55,364 nucleotides of DNA from contig CANFOQ010000016.1 of NCBI GenBank assembly GCA_947448745.1, forward strand, positions 1 through 55,364, written 5' to 3'. How positions within the stretch are numbered: position 1 is the stretch's first letter; every line of letters starts with the position of its first letter. The notes under the pieces are model-generated. The model did not search any database. It saw only the letters and a program-made list of their open reading frames with translations, and was not told the DNA's origin. Shown here one piece after another: positions 16,370 to 24,634 of the stretch. Made by a program: the position numbers and the translations under genes. Source of the DNA: Comamonadaceae bacterium. GTDB lineage: Bacteria; Pseudomonadota; Gammaproteobacteria; Burkholderiales; Burkholderiaceae_C.

Positions 16370-17473
16370 ATGCCCTTCTCTTTCGCCGACACCGCGCACA
16401 TGCACCAAGCCTTGGCTTTGGCCGAGCAAGCGCTGTTCATCACCTCGCCCAACCCGCGCGTGGGTTGCGTCATCGTCGGCAAAGATGGCCAACTGCTGGG
16501 GCAAGGCCACACCCAAGCCGCCGGCCAGGCCCATGCCGAAGTGATGGCACTGCGCGCCGCCCAGGCTCATGGCCACAGCACCCGAGGTGCCACGGCCTAT
16601 GTGACCTTGGAGCCCTGCAGCCACCAAGGACGCACCGGGCCTTGTTGCGATGCACTCATCGCTGCGGGTGTGGCACGGGTTGTGACCAGTGTGCAAGACC
16701 CCAATCCGCAGGTGGCCGGGCAAGGCTTGGCGCGTTTGCAAGCTGCTGGCGTGCAAACAGAAGTTGGTTTGCTGTCTGAGCCAAGCATCGAACTCAACAT
16801 TGGTTTTTTCAAACGCATGCAACACGGCACACCTTGGCTGCGCATGAAGTCCGCCCAATCCTTGGATGGTCAAACCGCTTTGCACAACGGCCAAAGCCAG
16901 TGGATCACCGGCGAGGCGGCACGGCTGGATGGCCACCGTTTTCGGGCCCAAGCCTGCGCGGTACTCACCGGCATTGGCACGGTGTTGGAAGACAACCCCT
17001 TGCTGAACGTTCGCGGCATCGACACGCCGCGTCAACCCAGTTTGTTGCTAGTGGACTCCAGGCTGCAAACCCCTTTGAACGCCCGCTTGTGGGACGAAAA
17101 ACGCCAAGTGGTCATTTTTCACGCCGAGCGACACCCCGCGCTTGAAGACGCTTTGAAAGCCCAAGGTGCAGAGTTGGTGCACCTCCCCGGTGAGGGCCAA
17201 AAGGTGGACTTGGCTGCGCTGGTGCGGCATTTGGGTCAACTGCCCTGCAACGAGGTGCACATCGAGGCTGGCCACAAACTGAATGGTTCGCTGTTGAAAG
17301 CCGGTTTGGTGGACGAGTTGCTGGTGTACTTGGCCCCCATGCTGCTGGGCCCGGGTCAAGGCATGGCGGCCTTGCCCGAACTGAATGCCTTGCCCGCCAC
17401 ACATGCTTGGCAATTCACCGACCACACCACTTTAGGGCCTGATTTGCGGGTGCGGCTCAGAGCCGCCCGCTGA
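16370..17473 (+). CDS. ribD: Bifunctional riboflavin biosynthesis deaminase/reductase
   Basis: Converts 2,5-diamino-6-ribosylamino-pyrimidinone phosphate to 5-amino-6-ribitylaminouracil phosphate in two steps. The N-terminal cytidine-deaminase-like domain has zinc ligands H55 (HAEVMAL, with catalytic E57) and the PCSHQGRTGPCC cysteines C83 and C92. The C-terminal reductase domain runs from about residue 150 (LRMKSAQSLDGQTAL, WITGEAARLDGHRFRAQ). The 367 residues are a normal size. It starts the rib operon; no FMN riboswitch is visible in the 15-bp gap upstream. Confidence 0.96.
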   Translation: MPFSFADTAHMHQALALAEQALFITSPNPRVGCVIVGKDGQLLGQGHTQAAGQAHAEVMALRAAQAHGHSTRGATAYVTLEPCSHQGRTGPCCDALIAAGVARVVTSVQDPNPQVAGQGLARLQAAGVQTEVGLLSEPSIELNIGFFKRMQHGTPWLRMKSAQSLDGQTALHNGQSQWITGEAARLDGHRFRAQACAVLTGIGTVLEDNPLLNVRGIDTPRQPSLLLVDSRLQTPLNARLWDEKRQVVIFHAERHPALEDALKAQGAELVHLPGEGQKVDLAALVRHLGQLPCNEVHIEAGHKLNGSLLKAGLVDELLVYLAPMLLGPGQGMAALPELNALPATHAWQFTDHTTLGPDLRVRLRAAR

Positions 17474-17490
17474 TCTGCGAAAATACGCGC

Positions 17491-18138
17491 ATGTTCACCG
17501 GAATCATCACCGGCGTGGGGCGCATCGCCGCTGTCCACGACCTGGGTCGCTCTTTGGATCATGGCAAACGCCTTGAGATCAGCACACCTGCGCACTATCT
17601 GGACGATGTTGGTCTGGGTGACAGCATCGCCTTGAACGGCGCTTGCATGACGGTCATTGCTTTTGATGCCGCTCAAAACCACTTTTCCATCGACATTTCT
17701 GCCGAATCTCTGGATAAGACAGCCGAACTGAACAAGATCGGTACCACCCTCAATTTGGAAAAAGCCTTGCGGCCCAATGACCGTTTGGGCGGCCACATCG
17801 TGTCCGGCCACGTGGACGGCATCGGCTCGGTCAGCCAGTTTGCTCAAATTGGCGAAAGCTGGCTGCTGCAAGTGCTGGCCCCACCGGCCTTGGCCAAGTA
17901 CCTGGCCTACAAGGGCTCGATCACGGTCAATGGCGTGAGCCTCACGGTCAACCGCATTGAAGACACACCCCAAGGCTGTGTGGTGTCGATCAACCTGATT
18001 CCCCACACGGTGGAGAACACCGCACTGGGCAGTTTGAAAGCGGGCAGCGCCGTGAATTTGGAAATTGACACCGTGGCGCGTTACGTCGAGCGCATGCTCA
18101 GCCTGCAACCCTCTGCCCCCCTGAAAGCCCCCGAATGA
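17491..18138 (+). CDS. ribE: Riboflavin synthase, alpha subunit
   Basis: Dismutates two 6,7-dimethyl-8-ribityllumazine molecules to riboflavin. The 215-residue protein begins with the diagnostic MFTGII and contains two internally repeated lumazine-binding domains. The first has [11 protein letters not shown] and the second [26 protein letters not shown] joins them. Its stop overlaps ribBA by ATGA, within the ribD-E-BA-H operon. Confidence 0.96.
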   Translation: MFTGIITGVGRIAAVHDLGRSLDHGKRLEISTPAHYLDDVGLGDSIALNGACMTVIAFDAAQNHFSIDISAESLDKTAELNKIGTTLNLEKALRPNDRLGGHIVSGHVDGIGSVSQFAQIGESWLLQVLAPPALAKYLAYKGSITVNGVSLTVNRIEDTPQGCVVSINLIPHTVENTALGSLKAGSAVNLEIDTVARYVERMLSLQPSAPLKAPE

Positions 18139-19256
18139 CAAGCGCACTGCACCCTGTGGCCATCTCGCCTGTGGAAGAGATCGTGGCCGAGATGAAAGCC
18201 GGCCGCATCGTTATCTTGGTGGATGAGGAAGACCGCGAAAACGAAGGCGACTTGGTGCTGGCCTCAGACCATGTCACGCCAGAAGCCATCAATTTCATGG
18301 CGCGTTTTGGCCGTGGCCTGATTTGCCTCACGCTCACCCGCGAGCGCTGTGAATTTTTAAAACTCCCGCCCATGGCGGCCCGCAATGGCACGGTCTACAG
18401 CACCGCATTCACCGTCTCCATCGAAGCCGCCGAGGGCGTGACCACCGGCATTTCTGCCGCTGACCGCGCCAAAACCATTCAGGTGGCGGTGGCCAGAGCG
18501 ACGCAGCCTAGCGATTTGGTGCAACCCGGCCATGTGTTCCCCTTGCAAGCGGTGGACGGCGGCGTGCTCATGCGTGCCGGTCACACCGAAGCCGGTTGCG
18601 ACCTGGCGGCCATGGCCGGCTGTTCGCCCTCTTCGGTGATTTGCGAAATCATGAAAGACGACGGCACCATGGCCCGTCTGCCCGACTTGCAACTGTTCGC
18701 CGCCGAGCATGGTTTGAAGATTGGCACCATCGCCGACCTGATCGCGCACCGCAGCCGCACCGAGTCCTTGGTGCAAAAAGTGGGTTCACGCCCATTGCAA
18801 ACTGCCCATGGCGAATTCACTGCCAACGCCTACAAAGACATCACCAATGGTGCCGTGCACATGGCGCTGGTCAAAGGCAGCTGGAAAACGGATGCCGAAG
18901 TGTTGGCACGGGTGCACGAACCCTTGTCAGTCCTCGACGCCCTCGAGCCACACCGCGTCATGCACTCATGGGGTTTGGATTCCAGCCTGAAACGCATCAC
19001 GCAAGAAGGTGCGGGCGTGGTGGTGCTGCTCAACTGCGGCGAAAGCGGCGAGCAGTTGTTGTCTCAGTTTGATGGCACGGCCCGCTCTGCGCATGGCCCC
19101 GAACGTGGCCGCATGGACTTGCGCAGCTACGGTGTGGGCGCACAAATTTTGCGCGACTGCGGCGTTCACAAAATGCGCCTCTTGGGCACCCCTCGCCGCA
19201 TGCCCAGCATGACCGGCTACGGGCTTGAAATCACTGGCTACCTTTCAAAAGAATAA
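18135..19256 (+). CDS. ribBA: 3,4-dihydroxy-2-butanone 4-phosphate synthase with degenerate GTP cyclohydrolase II-like domain
   Basis: The N-terminal half (to about residue 210) is a complete RibB, making the four-carbon precursor of lumazine from ribulose 5-phosphate. It has [23 protein letters not shown] and the [10 protein letters not shown] motif. The C-terminal half has the GTP cyclohydrolase II fold outline ([38 protein letters not shown]). However, the three zinc cysteines of the SEC and RCDCG motifs are absent and the EGRG loop reads GESG, so it is unlikely to hydrolyse GTP. Such hybrids are known in betaproteobacteria, with the true RibA encoded elsewhere; none is in this window. Confidence 0.92.
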   Translation: MTSALHPVAISPVEEIVAEMKAGRIVILVDEEDRENEGDLVLASDHVTPEAINFMARFGRGLICLTLTRERCEFLKLPPMAARNGTVYSTAFTVSIEAAEGVTTGISAADRAKTIQVAVARATQPSDLVQPGHVFPLQAVDGGVLMRAGHTEAGCDLAAMAGCSPSSVICEIMKDDGTMARLPDLQLFAAEHGLKIGTIADLIAHRSRTESLVQKVGSRPLQTAHGEFTANAYKDITNGAVHMALVKGSWKTDAEVLARVHEPLSVLDALEPHRVMHSWGLDSSLKRITQEGAGVVVLLNCGESGEQLLSQFDGTARSAHGPERGRMDLRSYGVGAQILRDCGVHKMRLLGTPRRMPSMTGYGLEITGYLSKE

Positions 19257-19262
19257 AAAAAC

Positions 19263-19736
19263 ATGTTCATCTCCAACCTCGCCAGCACCATCTCGCTTGA
19301 CGGCAGCAGCCTGAAAATCGGCATCGTCCAAGCACGTTTCAACGAAGACATCACCAACGCCTTGGCCACCGCTTGCATCGCCGAGCTCAAAGCCATGGGC
19401 GTGCTTGAAGACCACATCAGCCTGGTGCATGTGCCGGGGGCTTTGGAAGTGCCCATGGCCTTGCAAGCACTGGCCCAAATAGAAGACCCCGAGCCCTTCA
19501 GTGCGCTGATTGCGTTGGGTTGCATCATCCGTGGCGAGACCTACCACTTCGAATTGGTGGCCAACGAATCGGGCGCAGGTGTCACCAAGGTCGGGCTCGA
19601 TTACCACGTGCCCATCGCCAACGCCATCCTGACCGTCGAGGACCTGCCCCAAGCGCTGGCGCGTCAAACCGACAAAGGCCGCGACGCGGCCCGCGTGGCG
19701 GTGGAAATGGCCTTGTTGTTGCAAAGCCTGGCATGA
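19263..19736 (+). CDS. ribH: 6,7-dimethyl-8-ribityllumazine synthase
   Basis: Condenses the RibD product (after dephosphorylation) with dihydroxybutanone phosphate to form lumazine. The 157-residue protein has the family core [44 protein letters not shown] and [17 protein letters not shown]. It assembles into the icosahedral or pentameric lumazine synthase. It overlaps nusB by ATGA; ribH-nusB coupling is widespread in proteobacteria. Confidence 0.97.
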   Translation: MFISNLASTISLDGSSLKIGIVQARFNEDITNALATACIAELKAMGVLEDHISLVHVPGALEVPMALQALAQIEDPEPFSALIALGCIIRGETYHFELVANESGAGVTKVGLDYHVPIANAILTVEDLPQALARQTDKGRDAARVAVEMALLLQSLA

Positions 19737-20260
19737 ACGACACCACCACACCCCGCAGCAAACCCGCAGGCGACATGCGCCGCGCCAGCGCCCGCGCTGC
19801 CCGCAGCCGCTCACGCAGTTTTGCCGTGCAAGCGCTTTACCAAGTCTTGGTGGGGCGCAATCCGGCCGAAGACGTGGATGCCTTCACCCGTGAACTCAGC
19901 GGTTTCAACAAAGCCGACACGGTGCACTTCGATGCCTTGCTGCATGGTTGTGCCGCACAAGCCGCCGAGTTGGATGCCCTCATCCTGCCCTTGCTGGACC
20001 GAAAGATGACGGAAATTTCCCCCATCGAGCATGCGGTGCTGTGGATCGGTTGCTACGAGATGCAGCATTGCCTTGACATTCCATGGCGTGTCGTCATCAA
20101 CGAATGCATCGAGTTGGCCAAAGAATTTGGCGGCACCGACGGCCACAAGTATGTGAACGCGGTGCTCAATGGCGTGGCTCCGCAACTGCGGGCGCTTGAA
20201 GTGCAAGCCGACAACGCCGCCAAAGCGAACAAAGCCGCACCGGCCGCCCAGGCTGAATGA
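19733..20260 (+). CDS. nusB: Transcription antitermination factor NusB
   Basis: All-helical RNA-binding antitermination factor that acts with NusE/S10 at boxA of rRNA operons. The 175-residue protein has a basic Ala/Arg-rich N-terminal extension ([15 protein letters not shown]), then [14 protein letters not shown], the conserved [19 protein letters not shown] and [30 protein letters not shown] charged Ala-rich tail ends it. The ATG at 19733 overlaps the ribH stop. Confidence 0.96.
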   Translation: MNDTTTPRSKPAGDMRRASARAARSRSRSFAVQALYQVLVGRNPAEDVDAFTRELSGFNKADTVHFDALLHGCAAQAAELDALILPLLDRKMTEISPIEHAVLWIGCYEMQHCLDIPWRVVINECIELAKEFGGTDGHKYVNAVLNGVAPQLRALEVQADNAAKANKAAPAAQAE

Positions 20261-20264
20261 CACC

Positions 20265-21455
20265 ATGCGTGTGAGCCAACGCGCCCAGCGCATTGATCCG
20301 TTTTATGTGATGGAAATGGCCAAGGCCGCGCAAGTTGTGGCGTTGGCAGCGCGTGACACTGACAAACCCATGGTGTTTTTGAACATCGGCGAACCCGATT
20401 TCACAGCCCCACCCTTGGTGCAAGCCGCTGCCGACAAAGCCATCCGCGATGGTCGCACCCAATACACCAACGCCCTCGGTTTGGACAGCCTGCGTGAACG
20501 CATCAGCGCTTGGTATGGCAGCCGTTTCGGTGTCTCGGTGCCCGCTCGGCGCATCGTGGTCACCGCCGGTGCATCTGCGGCCTTGCAATTGGCTTGCTTG
20601 GCGCTGGTGGAAGCTGGTGACGAAGTGCTCATGCCCGACCCCAGCTACCCCTGCAACCGCCACTTTGTGAGCGCCGCTGATGGCCGCGCCATCTTGCTGC
20701 CCGCAGGCCCTGAACAGCGCTTTCAACTCACCGCCAATCAGGTGCAAGCCCACTGGCAGCCGCAGACCCGCGGCGTGTTGCTGGCCTCACCCTCCAACCC
20801 CACCGGCACCTCGGTGGCAGCGGCTGAACTGGCCCGCATCCACAACATCGTCAACACACATGGTGGCATCACCATGGTGGATGAAATTTACTTGGGGTTG
20901 AGCTTCGAACCAGCCTACGGTCAAACCGCTTTGGCCATCGACGACCAGATCATCAGCATCAACAGTTTTTCCAAGTACTTCAACATGACGGGTTGGCGCT
21001 TGGGCTGGATGGTGGTTCCAGAGGTCTTGGTCCCCGTGATGGAACGCTTGGCGCAGAACCTGTTCATTTGCCCCAGCAGCATCGCGCAGCACGCCGCCTT
21101 GGCTTGCTTCGAGCCCGACAGCTTGGCCATTTACGAACAACGCCGCGACGCCTTCAAGCAACGCCGCGACCAGTTCATTCCGCAACTCAATGCCATGGGT
21201 TTGACCGTGCCCGTGATGCCCGATGGTGCTTTCTACGCTTGGGCCGATTGCCGCCAAGCCTGCGCTCGATTGGGACTGGCCGACAGCTGGGCATTTGCCG
21301 AGCATGTGATGCGTGAAGCGCACGTGGCTATCACGCCCGGCAAAGATTTTGGGGTGCATGCACCGGCCGACTACGTGCGGTTTTCCACCGCCAGTTCTTT
21401 GGCAGATTTGGACACCGCCGCGCAACGCTTGCGTCAATTGTTGGAGGCCGCATGA
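20265..21455 (+). CDS. Pyridoxal-phosphate-dependent aminotransferase (class I/II)
   Basis: Fold-type I aminotransferase of 396 residues. It shows IGEPDFTAPP, TAGASAALQLA, PSNPTGT (N178), D206 and Y209 in MVDEIYL, and the Schiff-base lysine K237 in SFSKYFNMTGWRLGWMV, closing with YVRFSTASS. The start at 20265 lies 4 bp after nusB. The family includes aspartate and alanine-type transaminases; substrate cannot be decided here. Overlaps ybgC by ATGA, linking the rib-nusB and tol blocks in one transcript. Confidence 0.9.
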   Translation: MRVSQRAQRIDPFYVMEMAKAAQVVALAARDTDKPMVFLNIGEPDFTAPPLVQAAADKAIRDGRTQYTNALGLDSLRERISAWYGSRFGVSVPARRIVVTAGASAALQLACLALVEAGDEVLMPDPSYPCNRHFVSAADGRAILLPAGPEQRFQLTANQVQAHWQPQTRGVLLASPSNPTGTSVAAAELARIHNIVNTHGGITMVDEIYLGLSFEPAYGQTALAIDDQIISINSFSKYFNMTGWRLGWMVVPEVLVPVMERLAQNLFICPSSIAQHAALACFEPDSLAIYEQRRDAFKQRRDQFIPQLNAMGLTVPVMPDGAFYAWADCRQACARLGLADSWAFAEHVMREAHVAITPGKDFGVHAPADYVRFSTASSLADLDTAAQRLRQLLEAA

Positions 21456-21859
21456 GTTTTGAATTTCCAGTGCGGGTGTATTGGGAAGACACGGATGCTG
21501 GCGGCATCGTGTTTTATGCCAATTACCTGAAGTTTTTCGAACGCGCCCGCACCGAGTGGCTGCGCCACTTAGGACTGGAACAGCAGCAACTCAAAAACGA
21601 CACCGGTGGCATGTTCGTGGTGAGTGAAACCCAGTTGAAATACCATCGGCCTGCGCAGCTCGACGACTTGTTGCATGTGAGTGCCAAACTGCAAGACAAA
21701 GGTCGCGCCAGCTTGGTGATTGCCCAGCAGGCTTGGCGCGTCGAGGCTGATCACAGTCGCACCCTGTTGTGCGAAGGCACGATCCGCATTGGCTGGGTGC
21801 AAGCCCATGCCTTGAAACCCGAACGCATTCCCTCATCGATTTTGGAGCTCCTGTCATGA
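21452..21859 (+). CDS. ybgC: Tol-Pal-associated acyl-CoA thioesterase YbgC
   Basis: Hotdog-fold thioesterase of 135 residues. The catalytic aspartate lies in the typical VYWEDTDAGGIVFYANYLKFFERARTEWLR segment, and SETQLKYHRPAQLDD follows. YbgC acts on acyl-CoA or acyl-ACP near the cytoplasmic membrane and is regularly the first gene of the tol-pal cluster. Overlaps both neighbours by ATGA. Confidence 0.94.
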   Translation: MSFEFPVRVYWEDTDAGGIVFYANYLKFFERARTEWLRHLGLEQQQLKNDTGGMFVVSETQLKYHRPAQLDDLLHVSAKLQDKGRASLVIAQQAWRVEADHSRTLLCEGTIRIGWVQAHALKPERIPSSILELLS

Positions 21860-22545
21860 ACGACTTTTCAATAGTGCAATTGCTGCTCAACGCCAGTTGG
21901 GTGGTGCAAGCCGTGGTGCTCATTTTGTTGTTGGTCTCGGTGTTCAGTTGGGCCGCCATCTTCCGCAAGATCTTGTCGCTGTCGCGCGTGAAAAACCTCA
22001 ACGATGAATTTGAACGGGAATTTTGGTCGGGCAAAAGTTTGAACGAATTGTTTGCCGCTGCCACGCAAAACGCCAAACTGGCCGGCCCGATGGAGCGCAT
22101 TTTTGCCAGCGGCATGCGGGAGTACCAAAAACTGCGCGAACGCCGCATCAGCGACAGCGGCTTGTTGATGGATGGCGCCCGTCGCGCCATGCGGGCTAGT
22201 TTGCAACGTGAGATGGACGAGATCGAATCCAACCTTTCCATGTTGGCGTCAGTGGGTTCGGTGTCGCCCTATGTGGGTTTGTTTGGCACTGTCTGGGGCA
22301 TCATGCACGCCTTCACCGGTTTGGCCGCATTGCAACAAGTCACGCTGGCCAAAGTGGCGCCTGGCATTGCCGAAGCCTTGGTGGCCACCGCCATTGGTTT
22401 GTTCGCTGCCATCCCAGCGGTGTTGGCCTACAACCGTTTTTCACGCGACATCGACCGCGTGGCCAACAAGTTGGAAACCTTCATCGAAGAGTTCTCCAAC
22501 ATCTTGCAGCGCAACGTGGGCTCACAAGTGGCCGCTGGTCGCTGA
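21856..22545 (+). CDS. tolQ: TolQ, proton-channel subunit of the Tol-Pal system
   Basis: Inner-membrane protein that, with TolR, uses the proton motive force to energise TolA during outer-membrane constriction. The 229-residue protein has one N-terminal membrane helix (VVQAVVLILLLVSVFSWAAIF), a cytoplasmic loop, and two C-terminal helices (SVGSVSPYVGLFGTVWGIMHAF and GIAEALVATAIGLFAAIPAVLAYN). The conserved GTVWGIM and ALVATAIGLFAAIPA motifs belong to the TolQ/ExbB/MotA family. Confidence 0.96.
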   Translation: MNDFSIVQLLLNASWVVQAVVLILLLVSVFSWAAIFRKILSLSRVKNLNDEFEREFWSGKSLNELFAAATQNAKLAGPMERIFASGMREYQKLRERRISDSGLLMDGARRAMRASLQREMDEIESNLSMLASVGSVSPYVGLFGTVWGIMHAFTGLAALQQVTLAKVAPGIAEALVATAIGLFAAIPAVLAYNRFSRDIDRVANKLETFIEEFSNILQRNVGSQVAAGR

Positions 22546-22554
22546 AAGTCAAGC

Positions 22555-23001
22555 ATGGCCACCATATCCACCCGCAGCCGACGAGGCCGTCGCACCATGA
22601 GCGACATCAACATGGTGCCGTTCATCGATGTCATGTTGGTGCTGCTCATCATCTTCATGGTGACCGCACCCTTGTTGTCACCCAGCGTCATCGATGTGCC
22701 CAGTGTGGGCAAAGCCAGTGCCGCACCCGATCAGGTCATCACCATCGAGATCAACAAAGAATTGAAGATCGTGGTCAAGTCACGCAAGCCCGGCCAAGGC
22801 ACAGGTACCACGAGCAAACAAGACGCCACGATGGACACGGTGGCCAAAGTGGCCTTGCAAATGCAAGCAGGCAACGCCAGCACACCCGTGGTGATCAGCG
22901 CCGATAAAAAAATCGCCTATGAAAATGTGGTGAAGCTGATGGACCACTTGCAACGCGCTGGTGTGCAACGCGTGGGCTTGTCGGTCACCTTGGCCGATTG
23001 A
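22555..23001 (+). CDS. tolR: TolR, proton-channel subunit of the Tol-Pal system
   Basis: Single-span inner-membrane protein of 148 residues (ExbD/TolR family). The membrane helix VPFIDVMLVLLIIFMVTAPLL carries the essential proton-binding aspartate D25, and a periplasmic domain follows (NKELKIVV, VVISADKKIAYENVVKLMDHLQRAGVQRVGL). It lies 9 bp after tolQ and 9 bp before tolA. Confidence 0.96.
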   Translation: MATISTRSRRGRRTMSDINMVPFIDVMLVLLIIFMVTAPLLSPSVIDVPSVGKASAAPDQVITIEINKELKIVVKSRKPGQGTGTTSKQDATMDTVAKVALQMQAGNASTPVVISADKKIAYENVVKLMDHLQRAGVQRVGLSVTLAD

Positions 23002-23010
23002 GAGGCCTCT

Positions 23011-23868
23011 GTGAACAGCACCCTCAAACCGCATTTGGAATTTGCCCCACCCCCTTCTCCGGGCGGCGGCAGAGCCATGGTGTTGGCGTTGTTGGTGCAT
23101 GGTCTCCTGATGTTGGCGCTGACCTGGGGCATCCACTGGCGTGATCAGGAACAAGACCTGAGCGTGGAAGCCGAACTGTGGTCGTCGATTCCGCAACCTG
23201 TGGCCGCCAAAGGCAACACGCCCGAACCGGTGGAAGAAGTGGTCGAACCCGATCCCAAGCCCGAACCGCCTCCCCCACCGCCGCCTGCACCGGTGAAAGA
23301 AGTCGCGCCAACCAAAACCGTGGTCGACCCGCAAATCGCCATCGACAAACAAAAGAAAAAAGATGCCGAAGAAAAGGCCCGCGAAGAGGAGAAAGCCAAG
23401 CGCGAAGCCAAACTGAAAGAGACCAAGGACAAGAAGGCTGACAAAACCAAAGAACAAGACAAGCGCAAAGCCGAAGAGACCCAACGCGCTGAAGAACGAC
23501 ACATCGAAGAAGTCAAGCGTTTGCGTGGTTTGGCTGAAGCCACGGGCAGCGCCACCGACACAGGCAAGGCTTTGAAAGCGGCCGGTCCCTCGGCCAGTTA
23601 TTTGGGCAGGCTGCGTGCACGCATCAAACCCAACATCACTTTTTCAGATGCGCAATTGCAAACCGTGGTCGGCAACCCAGCAGCTGAAGTGGCGGTGTTG
23701 TGCAGCCCTTCGGGACAAATCATTGGCAAGAAATTGAAGGTCAGCAGCGGCAACGACGCGTGGGACCAGGCGGTGTTGAACGCGGTTGAAAAAACCGGCA
23801 TGTTGCCGAGAGATGAAAACGGCAACATGCCCAGCGAAATCACGTTTTCACTCCGGCCGCGCGACTGA
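23011..23868 (+). CDS. tolA: TolA, trans-periplasmic linker of the Tol-Pal system
   Basis: Inner-membrane anchored protein that spans the periplasm to contact TolB/Pal. The start is GTG at 23011. Of 285 residues, the N-terminal helix (about 23-42, MVLALLVHGLLMLALTWGI) is the TolQ/R contact. A Pro/Glu hinge and a long Lys/Glu/Ala-rich helical domain (about 105-180) follow, then the TolA_III-like C-terminal domain (SYLGRLRARIKPNITF, AEVAVLCSPSGQIIGKKLK). tolB and pal, usually next, are absent: a convergent regulator gene begins 2 bp later. Confidence 0.93.
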   Translation: MNSTLKPHLEFAPPPSPGGGRAMVLALLVHGLLMLALTWGIHWRDQEQDLSVEAELWSSIPQPVAAKGNTPEPVEEVVEPDPKPEPPPPPPPAPVKEVAPTKTVVDPQIAIDKQKKKDAEEKAREEEKAKREAKLKETKDKKADKTKEQDKRKAEETQRAEERHIEEVKRLRGLAEATGSATDTGKALKAAGPSASYLGRLRARIKPNITFSDAQLQTVVGNPAAEVAVLCSPSGQIIGKKLKVSSGNDAWDQAVLNAVEKTGMLPRDENGNMPSEITFSLRPRD

Positions 23869-23870
23869 GC

Positions 23871-24614
23871 TTATTCGCCAAAAACATCCACACCTTTGGC
23901 CATGGCGTGCCGCAATGCATCGGTGGTGGCCCGAATATGCGCTTCCAAGGCAAGCGCTGCCCGCACATCGTTGCCGGACACCGCACTGTTGTAAATATCC
24001 CGGTGCTCGGCTTGCACGTCCCGTCCTGGCAATTTCAAGCTGATGGCCAAACGCCGATAGCGTTCACCATGGCGTGACAACATGTCCAGGAACCTCAAGG
24101 TCCATGCCGAGGCATAGGACTCGATCAACACCGCATGAAAGCGGGCGTTCAAGTATTCCCATTGCTTTCGGTCAACCGTATCGCCAGGATTGCCCAAAGC
24201 GTCCAGTTCGTCATGGACCTCGGTGAGCTTGCTGCGCCACGCTTGGTCGCCATGTTGAATGGATTGCCGCAAGGCTTCAATTTCCAATTGAATGCGCGTG
24301 CGGGTGATGTCTTCCAAATCCTCAATGGCGATGGGTGCCACCCGAAAACCGCGCTGCCCTTCGGCGACGATGAGACCATCGCTGATGAGACGCGACATGG
24401 CTTCACGCAAAGTGCCGGCACCCACTGCATAGCGGCTTTTCAAATGTTCAACACGCAGTTTTTCATTGGGCGTCAAACGCCCCTCAATGATGTCCAAGCG
24501 CAGTTGGTTGTAAGTGCGTTCAATCAGGGTGCGGGACAAGTCCACCACATTGCCCAAGCCCGCGTCTTGCGCCAGTTCAGGGTCGTTGTCAGAAATGAAA
24601 GAGCGCTTGGCCAT
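23871..24614 (-). CDS. aphS: GntR-family (FCD) transcriptional regulator, AphS/PhcS type
   Basis: A 247-residue regulator with an N-terminal winged HTH (LSRTLIERTYNQLRLDIIEGRLTP, then GAGTLREAMSRLISDGLIV) and a C-terminal FCD ligand domain (RFHAVLIESYASAWTLRFL, AEHRDIYNSAVSGNDVRAALALEAHIRAT). It lies next to the DmpR-type activator beside phenol genes, the arrangement known in Comamonas testosteroni, where AphS (PhcS) represses phenol genes in the absence of substrate. I infer the same role here; the symbol is by context. It follows the activator gene by 20 bp on the same strand, so the two may be co-expressed. Confidence 0.82.
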   Translation of the reverse strand: MAKRSFISDNDPELAQDAGLGNVVDLSRTLIERTYNQLRLDIIEGRLTPNEKLRVEHLKSRYAVGAGTLREAMSRLISDGLIVAEGQRGFRVAPIAIEDLEDITRTRIQLEIEALRQSIQHGDQAWRSKLTEVHDELDALGNPGDTVDRKQWEYLNARFHAVLIESYASAWTLRFLDMLSRHGERYRRLAISLKLPGRDVQAEHRDIYNSAVSGNDVRAALALEAHIRATTDALRHAMAKGVDVFGE

Positions 24615-24634
24615 GGTGTTTCAATGAATGCAAT

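Noticed and set aside
15686..17035. Minus-strand frame of 449 codons opposite pilX, pilE and ribD
   Set aside because: Shadow frame across three well-supported plus-strand genes.
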